This document shows positions 19,633 through 28,134 of a stretch of DNA of 49,869 bases, piece by piece. Source of the DNA: CAYMSA01 sp964392965 (lineage in GTDB: Bacteria; Actinomycetota; Coriobacteriia; Anaerosomatales; Anaerosomataceae); contig CAYMSA010000005.1 of NCBI GenBank assembly GCA_964392965.1, positions 1-49,869 on the forward strand, given 5' to 3'. Under the pieces are notes generated by a model, which saw only the letters and a list, made by a program, of their open reading frames with translations, was not told the origin of the DNA and did not search any database. Position numbers and translations under genes: made by a program. Within the stretch, counting starts at the first letter, position 1, and every line of letters starts with the position of its first letter.

Positions 19633-20858
19633 CACGAGGCGGTGGTCACGCACATGACTTTCGCGAGTGCGTCGCAGGTGGCGGTCATGTCCGCGTCGGT
19701 GAGCGTCGGGTGTACGAGCAGCATGAGGGAGGTCTCGCCGAGCTCGCGGGCGACCGGCAGACGTTCTCCGGGAGCGAGTCCTGCCACCTCGAAGGCTCTC
19801 TCCCGGTAGATCTCGGGACACGAGCCGGAGAAGCAGGGGACGCCCTCGGCCTGGACGGCGAGGGCGATGCGGTCGCGGTCCCATCCGGGCGCGAGCATCT
19901 CGGGGCGCACGTAGGTGTAGTACTTGTAGTACGCGTGTCCCTCATGAGGTGCCGGGATCGTGACGCGCAGACCAGGGAGCGCACTCACACACGCGTCGAG
20001 ACGCTGCGCGAACGCGCGTCGGCGGTCGAGCCACCCGGGCACCTTGCGAAGCGCGACCCGTCCGATGGCGGCCTGCATCTCGGTCATGCGCCAGTTCGTG
20101 CCGAAGCTCTCGTGCAGCCAGCGGAATGCGACGCTGCCTGCAGGTGCGGCGCTCCGGGCAAGCGCGCGGGACTTGCCGTGGTCCTTGTAGGACCACGCGG
20201 CCTCGTAGAGCGCGTCGTCCTCGAACGCGAGCATGCCGCCTTCGCCGCCGGTCGTCATGATCTTGTCCTGGCAGAACGAGAAGGCGCCCGCCGAGCCGAC
20301 CGTGCCCAGCCTGCGTCCCCGATACGTGCCACCGAGTGACTGAGCACAGTCCTCGATGATGGCGAGGCCCCGCCGGTCGGCGAGGTCCATGATTGGGTCC
20401 ATGTCACACGGCCAGCCGCCGAGGTGCACGATGATGGCGGCACGAGTCTGCGGAGTGAGCGCCGCGGCGATGGTGTCGGCCGTGACGTTGCCGCTCGTCC
20501 GGTCCACGTCGGCCACGAGCGGCCGTGCACCGCAGGCCACCACGCTGCTCGCTGTGGCGATGAACGTGCGCGGGGCGACCACGACGTCGTCGCCCTCGCC
20601 GATGCCGAGCGCGCGAAGCGCGAGTTCGAGCGCCACGGTCCCGTTAGCGACGGCGATCGCATGCTCGCTGCTGATGTACGCGGCGAACTCGGACTCGAAC
20701 GAGGTACCCTCGGCGCCCGTCCAGTAGTTGACCTTGCCCGAACGCAGAACCGAGGTCACGGCCTCGATCTCGTCTTCGGCGAAGTACGGCCATGGAGGGA
20801 GTGCTCCTGACCGGACGGGAGTCCCGCCGTTGATGGCCAGGTCACGGGCGGTGTGCAT
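19632..20858 (-). CDS. pglE: DegT/DnrJ/EryC1 aminotransferase, probable PglE-like UDP-4-keto-sugar aminotransferase
   Basis: This 408-residue PLP enzyme probably aminates C4 of the keto sugar made by the dehydratase it is translationally coupled to. Seen are the N-terminal NGGTPVRSGALPPWP, the substrate loop ANGTVALELALRALG, the cofactor region EDCAQSLGGTYRGRRLG, and the Schiff-base lysine in SFCQDKIMTTGGEGG. The start at 20858 has GGAGG about 8 bases upstream. A 220-base space separates it from the glycosyltransferase before it in the same direction, with a possible promoter at 20959-20967. The 4-amino specificity is inferred from context. Confidence 0.84.
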   Translation of the reverse strand: MHTARDLAINGGTPVRSGALPPWPYFAEDEIEAVTSVLRSGKVNYWTGAEGTSFESEFAAYISSEHAIAVANGTVALELALRALGIGEGDDVVVAPRTFIATASSVVACGARPLVADVDRTSGNVTADTIAAALTPQTRAAIIVHLGGWPCDMDPIMDLADRRGLAIIEDCAQSLGGTYRGRRLGTVGSAGAFSFCQDKIMTTGGEGGMLAFEDDALYEAAWSYKDHGKSRALARSAAPAGSVAFRWLHESFGTNWRMTEMQAAIGRVALRKVPGWLDRRRAFAQRLDACVSALPGLRVTIPAPHEGHAYYKYYTYVRPEMLAPGWDRDRIALAVQAEGVPCFSGSCPEIYRERAFEVAGLAPGERLPVARELGETSLMLLVHPTLTDADMTATCDALAKVMCVTTAS

Positions 20859-20958
20859 GCGAGATTGCCTCCAGTGAGCACGACGGTGTGGTGTCGCACG
20901 GCTTCTCTGCCGTGGGCGTCCCGTGCGGGTGTATCGAACGTTCTTGCGACGTCGTTCA

Positions 20959-20967
20959 ATGATAGCA
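20959..20967 (-). promoter_or_regulatory. Possible extended -10 promoter for pglE-pglF
   Basis: Read on the minus strand, TGCTATCAT forms an extended -10 (TGn + TATCAT) about 100 bases upstream of the aminotransferase start. No -35 match is obvious. The rest of 20859-21077 holds no gene. The dyad GAACGTTC lies next to it at 20937-20944. Confidence 0.35.
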
Positions 20968-21077
20968 GAGCGCAGGTCAGAGGCAGCCGCGGAAGCGCGG
21001 ATTGCAGTGCGTGATCATGCGGTGCACGGAGACCGCCGAGGCACCACTGGCGCTCCGGCGGAACCGCTCCCCGTTGG

Positions 21078-22217
21078 CTAGCCGAGGAGGGAGTCGTAGA
21101 GCTCCCGGTGTCGCGCCACGATGGCAGCGGTCGAGAACGCGCCACACATCTTCTGCCGACCGCGGCGGCCCATCTCGGCGGCGGCCCCGGCATCGCTCGC
21201 GATGCGATCCATCGCTTCTGCGAGCGCGGCGATGTCACCGGACGGTACGAGCAGGCCGCACCCTCCCGACACGAGGTCGCGGATGCCACGAATGTCTGCG
21301 CCGATGACGGGGCGTTCCATGGCGAGCGACTCCATCGATGAGCGGGGGAGACCCTCGCGCGCCGAGAAGAGGACGGTCGCACGCGCAGCGGCGAGCAGCG
21401 TGGGGATGTCGCGCCGGTAGCCGAGGAAGTGGATGCGGTCGGCGACGCCGAGTCCGGCCGTGTAGCGAGCGGTTTCCGCCTCAAGGGCGCCCGTGCCCGC
21501 GAAGGCCAGATGAAGCGAGGGATCGGTAGTGCACACGAAGGCGTCACAGACCGCGCGGTGGCGCTTGTTGGGTGTGAACTCGGCCACCATGAGGAGGAGG
21601 ACGTCGTCGGCGGTGAGGCCGAGCGCCGCGCGCACACGGGTGACCTCGGCGGTATCGATCGCATCCGGTGTGATGGTGTCGGTGTCCACGCCGATGCCGT
21701 GCATGTGGACGAGTCGCTCTGGGGCGATGATGCGTCGTCTGAGCGCCTCGCGGTAGTCGTCCTCGTTGATGACCACGAGACGGTCGGTCCAGCGGCCGGC
21801 TGCCCGTTCGAGGGCAGCGAACACGGCGTTCCTGAGAGTCCCGAGTTCGGGGGAGAAGTGGAACCCGTGCGCCGTGTAGACGATTGCGGGGCGACGATCT
21901 GCGGGGAGGCGGCGCAGCGCGAATCGGGTGAGGAACGCGGCCACCGGCGTGTGTACGTGGACGATGTCGTACCCACCGCTCAGGACCGCCTCGCGGATGA
22001 TCTTCACGGTGCCCCGCAGGTGGGCGACGTCGAGAGGATTCCTCGTCCAGCCGACATCAATAACCGTATTGTAGAGGTTGAGACATGCGGGAGAGCCGGA
22101 TATGTGAGCGGCCATGCCATCGACGCGCCACCCGCGGTCCTTCAGGTCGCTGACGATCGGCTGCAGGAACGCCTCGTGGGTGACAGCCACCGTGGTGACC
22201 ATAAGCAGGCTAGGCAC
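21078..22217 (-). CDS. Glycosyltransferase family 4 (GT-B)
   Basis: This 379-residue retaining GT-B enzyme resembles PglA/CapM-type transferases. The N-terminal domain has LLMVTTVAVTHEAFLQPIV, DIVHVHTPVAAF and YTAHGFHF. The C-terminal domain has LLMVAEFTPNKRHRAV, FAGTGALEAE, and the donor-binding FSAREGLPRSSMESLAMERP with the E-x7-E pattern. I placed the start at GTG 22217, which gives a normal N terminus; ATG 22202 is the alternative. The start overlaps the upstream gene's end by 8 bases. It acts on lipid-linked sugar at the inner membrane face; the sugar is unknown. Confidence 0.88.
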   Translation of the reverse strand: MPSLLMVTTVAVTHEAFLQPIVSDLKDRGWRVDGMAAHISGSPACLNLYNTVIDVGWTRNPLDVAHLRGTVKIIREAVLSGGYDIVHVHTPVAAFLTRFALRRLPADRRPAIVYTAHGFHFSPELGTLRNAVFAALERAAGRWTDRLVVINEDDYREALRRRIIAPERLVHMHGIGVDTDTITPDAIDTAEVTRVRAALGLTADDVLLLMVAEFTPNKRHRAVCDAFVCTTDPSLHLAFAGTGALEAETARYTAGLGVADRIHFLGYRRDIPTLLAAARATVLFSAREGLPRSSMESLAMERPVIGADIRGIRDLVSGGCGLLVPSGDIAALAEAMDRIASDAGAAAEMGRRGRQKMCGAFSTAAIVARHRELYDSLLG

Positions 22218-23319
22218 CGCGGACACACCCTCGGATGACGGCAGCGGTCGCCCGCGCGCGTGCGCGCCAGGAGTGGGCGCGCACGACAAGCTCGCGTCCC
22301 CGTGTTCCCATGGCGATGCGGGTGTCCTCGTCATCGGCGAGAGCGCGGACAGCGGCCGCGAGCGCCGCCGGATCGGCCGGAGGTATGACGTGGCCGACAC
22401 TGTTGTCGCGGACGAGCTCAGCCTGGCCGGGGAAGTCCGTGACGACGACGGGGGTTCCACACGCAAGGGTCTCGTAGAGCTTGAGGGGTGAGAGGCCGGT
22501 GGCCGAGCGCCCGATCTCGATCTGCGGGCTCAGGCCGCAGAGAGCTCCCGCCACCACCCCGGGGACGTCGGTATACGGGAGCGTGCCGAGGTAGACGACC
22601 CGCGGGTCGACCTTTGCCCGATCCTCCACGGCTTCCTGTGCCGTTCCAGCACCCGCGATCACGAGCGAGACGCCGGTCGGCCATCCGGGGAGTCCGACCG
22701 CTTCGAGGGCGGTCTCGATGCCCTGCCAGGGGGCGAGGGCCCCGAAGAAGACCGCGTAGCGTTCGGGTAGTCCCGATGGCCGCTGTGCCTCCGGGTGGAA
22801 GACCTCGATGTTGGCGCCGTTGGGGATCACATGGACGTCGGCCCGGCCGGCCTCGCTCTCAAGCCAGCGCTTCAGGCCGTCGGTAACCGTGATGACTGCC
22901 GAGGCGTTCGCGTACTGCGTGCGCATCATCCAGATGAAGAGCTGTGCGGCATGCCGGGTCCAGGGCCACGCGATGAAGAGGTCCTCGTAGGGGCCGTTGA
23001 CCTCCTGCACGACGGGTAAGCCCGCCTTGCGTGCGGCCCGCGCGGTGGGAAGCGCTGCGAAGTGCGCTCGCACGTAGACCACGTCGGCATCCGCCAGGTG
23101 GTCACGCAGACGCCGCTGCACGCGGAGGAACTCCCGCATCCGCCCGAACGCTCCGGGCGAGACGTCGGCGTAGCCGGGCTCGAAGAGATCGACATGCATG
23201 CCCTCGGCGCGAAGGCCATCGATGATCTCATGGACGTGTGCATACGAAGCCTGACCCTGCCTTGTCACTTGAAGGCAGAGGTAGAGGACGCGATGGGCGG
23301 ACTGCGTGGAGGACGTCAT
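22210..23319 (-). CDS. Glycosyltransferase family 4 (GT-B)
   Basis: This 369-residue GT-B protein has an N-terminal acceptor domain (RVLYLCLQVTRQGQASYAHV, VVYVRAHFAALPTA) and a C-terminal donor domain (AVFFGALAPWQGIETALEA, VIAGAGTAQEAV, SPLKLYETLACGTPVVVTDF with the GT4 glutamate). It is similar to WbuB/PimB-like enzymes. It lies 19 bases after the O-antigen-ligase-like gene and overlaps the next GT4. The substrate is not predictable from the sequence. Confidence 0.86.
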   Translation of the reverse strand: MTSSTQSAHRVLYLCLQVTRQGQASYAHVHEIIDGLRAEGMHVDLFEPGYADVSPGAFGRMREFLRVQRRLRDHLADADVVYVRAHFAALPTARAARKAGLPVVQEVNGPYEDLFIAWPWTRHAAQLFIWMMRTQYANASAVITVTDGLKRWLESEAGRADVHVIPNGANIEVFHPEAQRPSGLPERYAVFFGALAPWQGIETALEAVGLPGWPTGVSLVIAGAGTAQEAVEDRAKVDPRVVYLGTLPYTDVPGVVAGALCGLSPQIEIGRSATGLSPLKLYETLACGTPVVVTDFPGQAELVRDNSVGHVIPPADPAALAAAVRALADDEDTRIAMGTRGRELVVRAHSWRARARATAAVIRGCVRGA

Positions 23320-23338
23320 AGGTGTTCGGGCCTTCGGA

Positions 23339-24640
23339 TCAGCGGTACGAGCGGTGAGCCGAGTGCGTTTCCGCAGGCTCCCCGGCTGTCCATCCTACAT
23401 GGAGTCCGACGGCGAGTGCCACCAGTCCGGGGAAGACCGCCGTCGCCGTCGGTACCTGGGTGATGGCGACAACCGCCAGGAACGGCGCGAGCGCCTTGAG
23501 GAGCGTGGCCCAGGGACTCGATGACGGTACCCGGGCCATCCAGACGAGCATCCAGATGAAGATGCCGAGATACAAGACGCCGCCCTGCAGCGTGATGCGG
23601 ACGAAATCGTTGTCGACGGCTGTTCCTAGGATGAGTTCAGGACCTCCGAACGTGCCGAGCGGTCGTTCGACGAGGATCTCCGAACCCGCCTGCCAGAAGC
23701 CGACCCGCGCCGCGAGGTCGGCGCTCGCGGCCGTGCCCCCCGCGACGACGTCGACGATGCTGCCGAGGCGGCTGGAGAAGGATGCGAGGAACGCGGGCGC
23801 CTGCTGGGCCAGCAGGACGCCGGCAGCGGCGACGATCGCGACCACGAGCGCGATCAGGGCTGGTGTGCGCGGGTGCAGCCGGACGTGGCGCGACCGTCGG
23901 ACGAGTTCCACAAGGGCGGTCACTGCAAGAGCGACGAGGACGCCGCGTGACTGGCTCAGCAGTAGGATGCCGAGTGCCGGCACCAGTACGGCCACCCGCT
24001 GCGAAGCGCGCAGCTCGAGCGCGAGCGCGGCGATGAGGAGGGTCCCTCCAAGCAGGGCATACGTGTTGGGGTTGAAGTAGATGCCGGTCGCGCGGCCGAC
24101 GATGAGCGTCGCGCCGGACGCCACGGTCTGCGCCTGGTCCCACAGGAGCAGCGGCTCGAGTGCGGTCACGCCGAGCCGGTAGTACGCGAACTGGAAGGCA
24201 CCCGCGGCGAGGGCCAGCCAGCCGACCACGGCCAACGCATGGCCGTGCGCTCGCGGCAGGCCCGTCGAGCGCCTGCGGGCGACGGTCGCGGCGATGAGCG
24301 CCACCATGAACGAGGCGAGGGGGGTGACGACCGCCATGAGCGTCCGTACGGGGAAGTCCGCTATCACGCCGAGAATCGGCAGTACAAAGCCGATCGCGAG
24401 GAATGCGAGGAAGGGCGTGGCGTCCGAGCCGATGCGGGCGAACGTGTCCCACGCATCGCGATGCATGGTGAGGTACAGCACGCCGATGACGCACGTGGCG
24501 ACCCACGCGAGGCGCAGCAGCCCGGAGCCACCGCCGACACCGGTCTGAACGAAGAGCCGGTCTGCGGTGAGCGTGAGCAGGACGGCCCACGCGAGAGCGG
24601 CCCGACCGCGATCGTATGTCGTGGCAGGGATCATCCTCAC
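23339..24640 (-). CDS. O-antigen ligase/Wzy-like polymerase, membrane protein
   Basis: This protein of about 433 residues has roughly ten hydrophobic segments and a large hydrophilic loop before the last helices, typical of the Wzy_C/O-antigen ligase family. That loop includes AARVGFWQAGSEILVERPLGTFGGPELILG, the family's GxG-P pattern region. The GTG start at 24640 overlaps the previous stop (GTGA); ATG 24634 is also possible. In a bacterium without an outer membrane, a role as polysaccharide polymerase is more likely than LPS ligase. A second family member lies at 26656, so two different polymers or two steps may be served. Confidence 0.75.
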   Translation of the reverse strand: MRMIPATTYDRGRAALAWAVLLTLTADRLFVQTGVGGGSGLLRLAWVATCVIGVLYLTMHRDAWDTFARIGSDATPFLAFLAIGFVLPILGVIADFPVRTLMAVVTPLASFMVALIAATVARRRSTGLPRAHGHALAVVGWLALAAGAFQFAYYRLGVTALEPLLLWDQAQTVASGATLIVGRATGIYFNPNTYALLGGTLLIAALALELRASQRVAVLVPALGILLLSQSRGVLVALAVTALVELVRRSRHVRLHPRTPALIALVVAIVAAAGVLLAQQAPAFLASFSSRLGSIVDVVAGGTAASADLAARVGFWQAGSEILVERPLGTFGGPELILGTAVDNDFVRITLQGGVLYLGIFIWMLVWMARVPSSSPWATLLKALAPFLAVVAITQVPTATAVFPGLVALAVGLHVGWTAGEPAETHSAHRSYR

Positions 24641-25980
24641 ACGCCGATCGTGGCCGCATCCTCCAGGGGCGCGTGGCTCCAGCCACGGTCACCTACGGCG
24701 AGGGCCGCCGCCATGGTGAGACCGTCGGCTGCGAGTCCTCCGATGAGCCCCTCAAGGTCTCGGCCTTTCGACCGGTCGAGTGCCACCACGACGACGGCGG
24801 AGCGGGCGAGCTTCGTCACGCCGAGCGTCGCCGCCGCGCGCGTCCATGGCGCCGCGAGTAGGAGCACCACGTCGTTGTCCGCTTGAAGACGCTCGACCAC
24901 GCGGGCCATGTCCGCCGAGGTCAGGCGACTCAATGCCTCCTCGGACATGCCGGCCGCGCCGAGCGCGGTGACTCCACCGGTGAGCGTCGTCATCTGCTGT
25001 GATGCCCGTGTGGGGTCCTCCAGGGCCCGGGCGAGGCCGCTGCCGAGCGACTCATCGTGTGCCCAGGGATCGCAGTCGACGATCGCGGTGCGTGCGCCGC
25101 CTCGGGCGAACGCATTGCCGAGTGCGACGGCCGTCTCGCGGAGCGGGGTGGCGTCGTCGGGGGCGGTCAGGAGCAGTGTCCCGGGCCCGGTCCCCCGCAG
25201 ACGCGTCGCGAGTACGAGCAGCGTGTCATCATCGGCGGCGTCGGGTCCGGTGCCCGAGATACCTGCCACGACCGGCGCGCCGCTCAGTCGACGGACGGCT
25301 CCCGCGCTTCGCAGGTGGTCGTCGAGCTGGTCGACGACGAATGCCGCGGCCACGCCCACCACGAGGCCGAGCGTGAGGCCGAGCAGACCGAGACGGAGGA
25401 CCCGTCCGGCTGTCGAGGGCACCGAGGGGACGGCCGCCGCCTGGACGACCCGCGCCTTGGCGGCCTCGAGTGCCGGCAGCCGGGTGAGCGCGGCGATCGT
25501 CGTGTCGTTCCCGGTGACGTCCGAGTCGAGTGTGCCGAGGAGGGCGTCCACGTCGGTCTGAAGCCGCTCAGCGGTGACGAGTACGTACGCCTCGGCCACG
25601 GCGTTGGCGGCGGCCGCCGCAAGGCCGGGGTCGGCGGACGATACGGTGATCGTGAGGAGGTAGTCGCTTGTCGTGGCGGCAGGTGCCACCGACAACGCGT
25701 AGTCGCCGGCGATGCCGTCCTCGGCGAGGAGTGCGGCTGCGCGCCCGGCGACGTCTGCAGACCGTACGAACGCCACCTGCCATTCGATATCGGGCACCGG
25801 CTGTTCCGGAGAGAGCACCGAGGCGAGCGTCATCTGGGGTGCGAGCGCCTGCGCGGTCGCGCTGAACGACCGCTCGGGGGTGAGTCCGCGTGACGCGGCA
25901 AGGACCGTGACGATCACGGCGATGGCGATCACGAGGGCACGGCGTTGGCGCAGGACGCGGGCGAGGTCTCTCAGATCCAT
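24637..25980 (-). CDS. Wzz-like chain-length regulator fused to a degenerate BY-kinase-like domain
   Basis: This 447-residue protein has the Wzz/CapA architecture: a membrane helix near the N terminus (ALVIAIAVIVTVLAASRG), an extracytoplasmic region of about 150 residues, a second helix (LGLLGLTLGLVVGVAAAFVV), then a cytoplasmic P-loop-like domain. The usual Walker A (GEGKST) is replaced by APDDATPLRET. Walker A' is partly kept (TAIVDCDPW), the Walker B aspartate is lost (DVVLLLAAPW), and no C-terminal tyrosine cluster is present. I infer a pseudokinase that keeps only a structural role. ATG 25980 has AAGGAG upstream. It is the first gene of the minus-strand polysaccharide operon. Confidence 0.8.
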   Translation of the reverse strand: MDLRDLARVLRQRRALVIAIAVIVTVLAASRGLTPERSFSATAQALAPQMTLASVLSPEQPVPDIEWQVAFVRSADVAGRAAALLAEDGIAGDYALSVAPAATTSDYLLTITVSSADPGLAAAAANAVAEAYVLVTAERLQTDVDALLGTLDSDVTGNDTTIAALTRLPALEAAKARVVQAAAVPSVPSTAGRVLRLGLLGLTLGLVVGVAAAFVVDQLDDHLRSAGAVRRLSGAPVVAGISGTGPDAADDDTLLVLATRLRGTGPGTLLLTAPDDATPLRETAVALGNAFARGGARTAIVDCDPWAHDESLGSGLARALEDPTRASQQMTTLTGGVTALGAAGMSEEALSRLTSADMARVVERLQADNDVVLLLAAPWTRAAATLGVTKLARSAVVVVALDRSKGRDLEGLIGGLAADGLTMAAALAVGDRGWSHAPLEDAATIGV

Positions 25981-26170
25981 CCGATCTCCTTCTGACGTCC
26001 GGCTGGCTGTCCGCAGCGGGCGGTACATGACGTATCGTATAACCTACGGCTCAGGCGGAAGCGATACAATGCCTGCGAGTCAGTCCGCCGAACCTCCGAT
26101 GGACGGTCGTCGTATGAGGCCGTGTCGCCTCGGCGACCATCGTTCCGTCTGCTGTCACAAGGAGATAGTA
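25981..26170. promoter_or_regulatory. Divergent promoter region between two polysaccharide operons
   Basis: These 190 bases lie between divergent genes. On the plus strand TACAAT at 26065-26070 is a candidate -10. On the minus strand TTGTAT (26066-26071 complement) and TATACG near 26030 could form a poorly spaced promoter. The elements overlap, so the two operons may be co-regulated or compete. No gene is seen. Confidence 0.4.
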
Positions 26171-26659
26171 ATGCGTCTTGTCGATGACCGCTCGCGGATC
26201 CTCGGCCTCATCAATCCCATCGACGCCCTTGTGGCGCTCGTGGTGATCGTCGTCGTTGTCGGTGTGGGCATGGCGCTCTTCGGCACGCCGGGTGAGCCCG
26301 CCGTCGAGACCGCGACCATCGAATACGACCTGCTCGTGCCCCGGGTCGAGGCGTTCGATCCGGATGCCATCGCCGAGGGAGACGTCGTGAACGAACTCAC
26401 CGGCGGGGAACTGGGTGTGGTCGTCTCGGTGCGTGAGGAGCCCGCGTCTCTTGATGTCCTCGGGGAGGACGGGCTCGTCTGGTACGAGAGCACCGCCATC
26501 AGCAACGTGGTCATCCGGGTGCGCTCGGAGGCGACGGTCACGGAGCAGGGGTACGCCGTGCGGGGCATCCTCATCAGGGAGAATGCGGTCACCAACATCT
26601 GGACGACCGGCTTCCAGGCCAAGGCCGCGTACGTGACGGACATCGAAGCGGTGCGATGA
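26171..26659 (+). CDS. DUF4330-family membrane-anchored protein
   Basis: This 162-residue protein starts at ATG 26171 behind AAGGAGA at 26159-26165. The N terminus (DDRSRILGLINPIDALVALV) followed by one membrane helix matches the DUF4330 pattern known from cyanobacteria and some actinobacteria. The rest is a beta-rich extracytoplasmic domain, probably with duplicated strands. No function is established. It is the first gene of the plus-strand polysaccharide operon and overlaps the next start (ATGA), so a role in polymer export or assembly is possible but unproven. Confidence 0.75.
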   Translation: MRLVDDRSRILGLINPIDALVALVVIVVVVGVGMALFGTPGEPAVETATIEYDLLVPRVEAFDPDAIAEGDVVNELTGGELGVVVSVREEPASLDVLGEDGLVWYESTAISNVVIRVRSEATVTEQGYAVRGILIRENAVTNIWTTGFQAKAAYVTDIEAVR

Positions 26660-28134
26660 GCGTGCGTGCAGACCGCGGACGCACGGTGCCGGTGCTGCTG
26701 GCGCTGCTCGGCGTCGCCGTACTCGCGTTCGGCGTGGCGCTCGTGGAGGGCCGGGTGACGTTCGGCCCGCTGCCGCTCGACGCCGTGACGGTGCTCGTGC
26801 CGGTGGCGATCGTGGCGCTCCTGCCTCTGGCGAGACGCCAGGGAATGGCAGGCGTCGACCGGCTCGGCATCCTCGCACCGCTCGCCGCGTTCCTCGCGCT
26901 GCAGGCGATCGTCATCGCTGTGAACGGCTTCGGCACCGATATGTACGCGACGTTCGTCCGCTATGCGGGCTATGCGTTGCTGCTCGTCTGTATCGCCATC
27001 GTTTCGCGTCAACGGTCCGTGCGCCGATGGTTCTCGTGGCTCGTCTTCGGGGCGGGTGTCGCGGTATCGGTCGTCGGCATCGTCTGGTACGTGCAGCGGC
27101 TCATCGCGTTTCACATCACCGCCGGTTCCACCATGCTCTCCACACCGGCCATCAGGGTCGTTTCGACGTTCGCCAACGCGAACTTCCTCGGCGAGTACCT
27201 CGTCATCGTGCTGGGCGTAGCCCTTGCGCTCGCGCTTGCCGAGCGCGGCTGGCGGCGTCTCGTCGCCTGGATGGGCCTGCTCCTGGTGGCTCTCTGTATC
27301 ATCCTCACGTACACGCGAGGCAGCTGGCTCGCCGTGGCGGTCGCATTCGGCATCGCGCTTCTTGTGCTCGGTGCACGCTACTTCTGGGGACTCGTCATCG
27401 TGGGTGGCATCGGCGTGGCCGTCATCCCGGGATTCCTCGCGCGGCTCATGTCATCGTTCTCCACCGGCGGCACCGCTGGCTTCCGCCTGAGGTTGTGGCG
27501 CATCGCCGGACAGGCCATGGCCGATCGCCCTGTGTTCGGTTGGGGACCGGGAAGGTTCTATGACGCGTTCACGGCGACGGTCATCAAGCACCCGGAACTC
27601 GGGGTCGGCTACCTCGTCTACGGCGCGCACAACAGCTACTACACGCTCATGACCGAGACGGGCATCATCGGCGGCCTGGCGTTCCTCGTGTTCGTCCTGA
27701 CCGTGGTGCGCATGGGGGTCCGGGTGGCGGAGCGGGCCACGCGTGCGTTGCGCTTCGAGGCCGTCGCGCTCACCGCGGGACTGGCGGGATTCGCCATCAA
27801 CGCGCTCACGAGCAACTCGTTCCAGCATCCGCAGGCAGCGGTCTTCTTCTGGATCGTCGCGGGTCTGCTCGGCGGGCTGGCGCTCGAAGTGGGAGCCATC
27901 CCCAGGGCCGAGGCGGCGATCGCCGCTGCCGCTCCCGGCCCGTGGGTGGCGGGCTCGGCGGTCGTCCGCGCGTTCGCACCGCTCAGGGCGGCCCTCGGCC
28001 GTGCATGGCATGCGAGCGCGACGCGGTCGGCGCTTCTCGGCGAGGGGAGGCGTCCGGTCGCACTGCTCGAAGGAAGCGCGGTCGCCCGGCTGCTCTTCGG
28101 GAAGCCGCCTGCAGCCGAGGAGGCGACGCGGTGA
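26656..28134 (+). CDS. O-antigen ligase/Wzy_C-family membrane protein
   Basis: This 492-residue polytopic protein has about eleven hydrophobic segments. The conserved extracytoplasmic loop has FRLRLWRIAGQAMADRPVFG, then GPGRFYDAF and GAHNSYYTLMTETGIIGG, with the histidine and arginines typical of Wzy_C proteins. This family match is clearer than that of the homologue at 23339. The C-terminal tail of about 90 residues is cytoplasmic and Ala/Arg-rich. ATG 26656 overlaps the DUF4330 stop, and the end overlaps the GT4 start (GTGA). It is likely a polymerase or ligase of lipid-linked glycans. Confidence 0.82.
   Translation: MSVRADRGRTVPVLLALLGVAVLAFGVALVEGRVTFGPLPLDAVTVLVPVAIVALLPLARRQGMAGVDRLGILAPLAAFLALQAIVIAVNGFGTDMYATFVRYAGYALLLVCIAIVSRQRSVRRWFSWLVFGAGVAVSVVGIVWYVQRLIAFHITAGSTMLSTPAIRVVSTFANANFLGEYLVIVLGVALALALAERGWRRLVAWMGLLLVALCIILTYTRGSWLAVAVAFGIALLVLGARYFWGLVIVGGIGVAVIPGFLARLMSSFSTGGTAGFRLRLWRIAGQAMADRPVFGWGPGRFYDAFTATVIKHPELGVGYLVYGAHNSYYTLMTETGIIGGLAFLVFVLTVVRMGVRVAERATRALRFEAVALTAGLAGFAINALTSNSFQHPQAAVFFWIVAGLLGGLALEVGAIPRAEAAIAAAAPGPWVAGSAVVRAFAPLRAALGRAWHASATRSALLGEGRRPVALLEGSAVARLLFGKPPAAEEATR

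Noticed and set aside
19633..19884. N-terminal extension of the PglF-like protein
   Set aside because: It is Arg/Pro-rich, overlaps the aminotransferase gene on the same strand in another frame, and the ATGA overlap at 19632 gives a normal start.
20859..21077. Small gene in the 219-base space before pglE
   Set aside because: Short frames exist but none has a ribosome site or recognisable product. A promoter is the more likely content.
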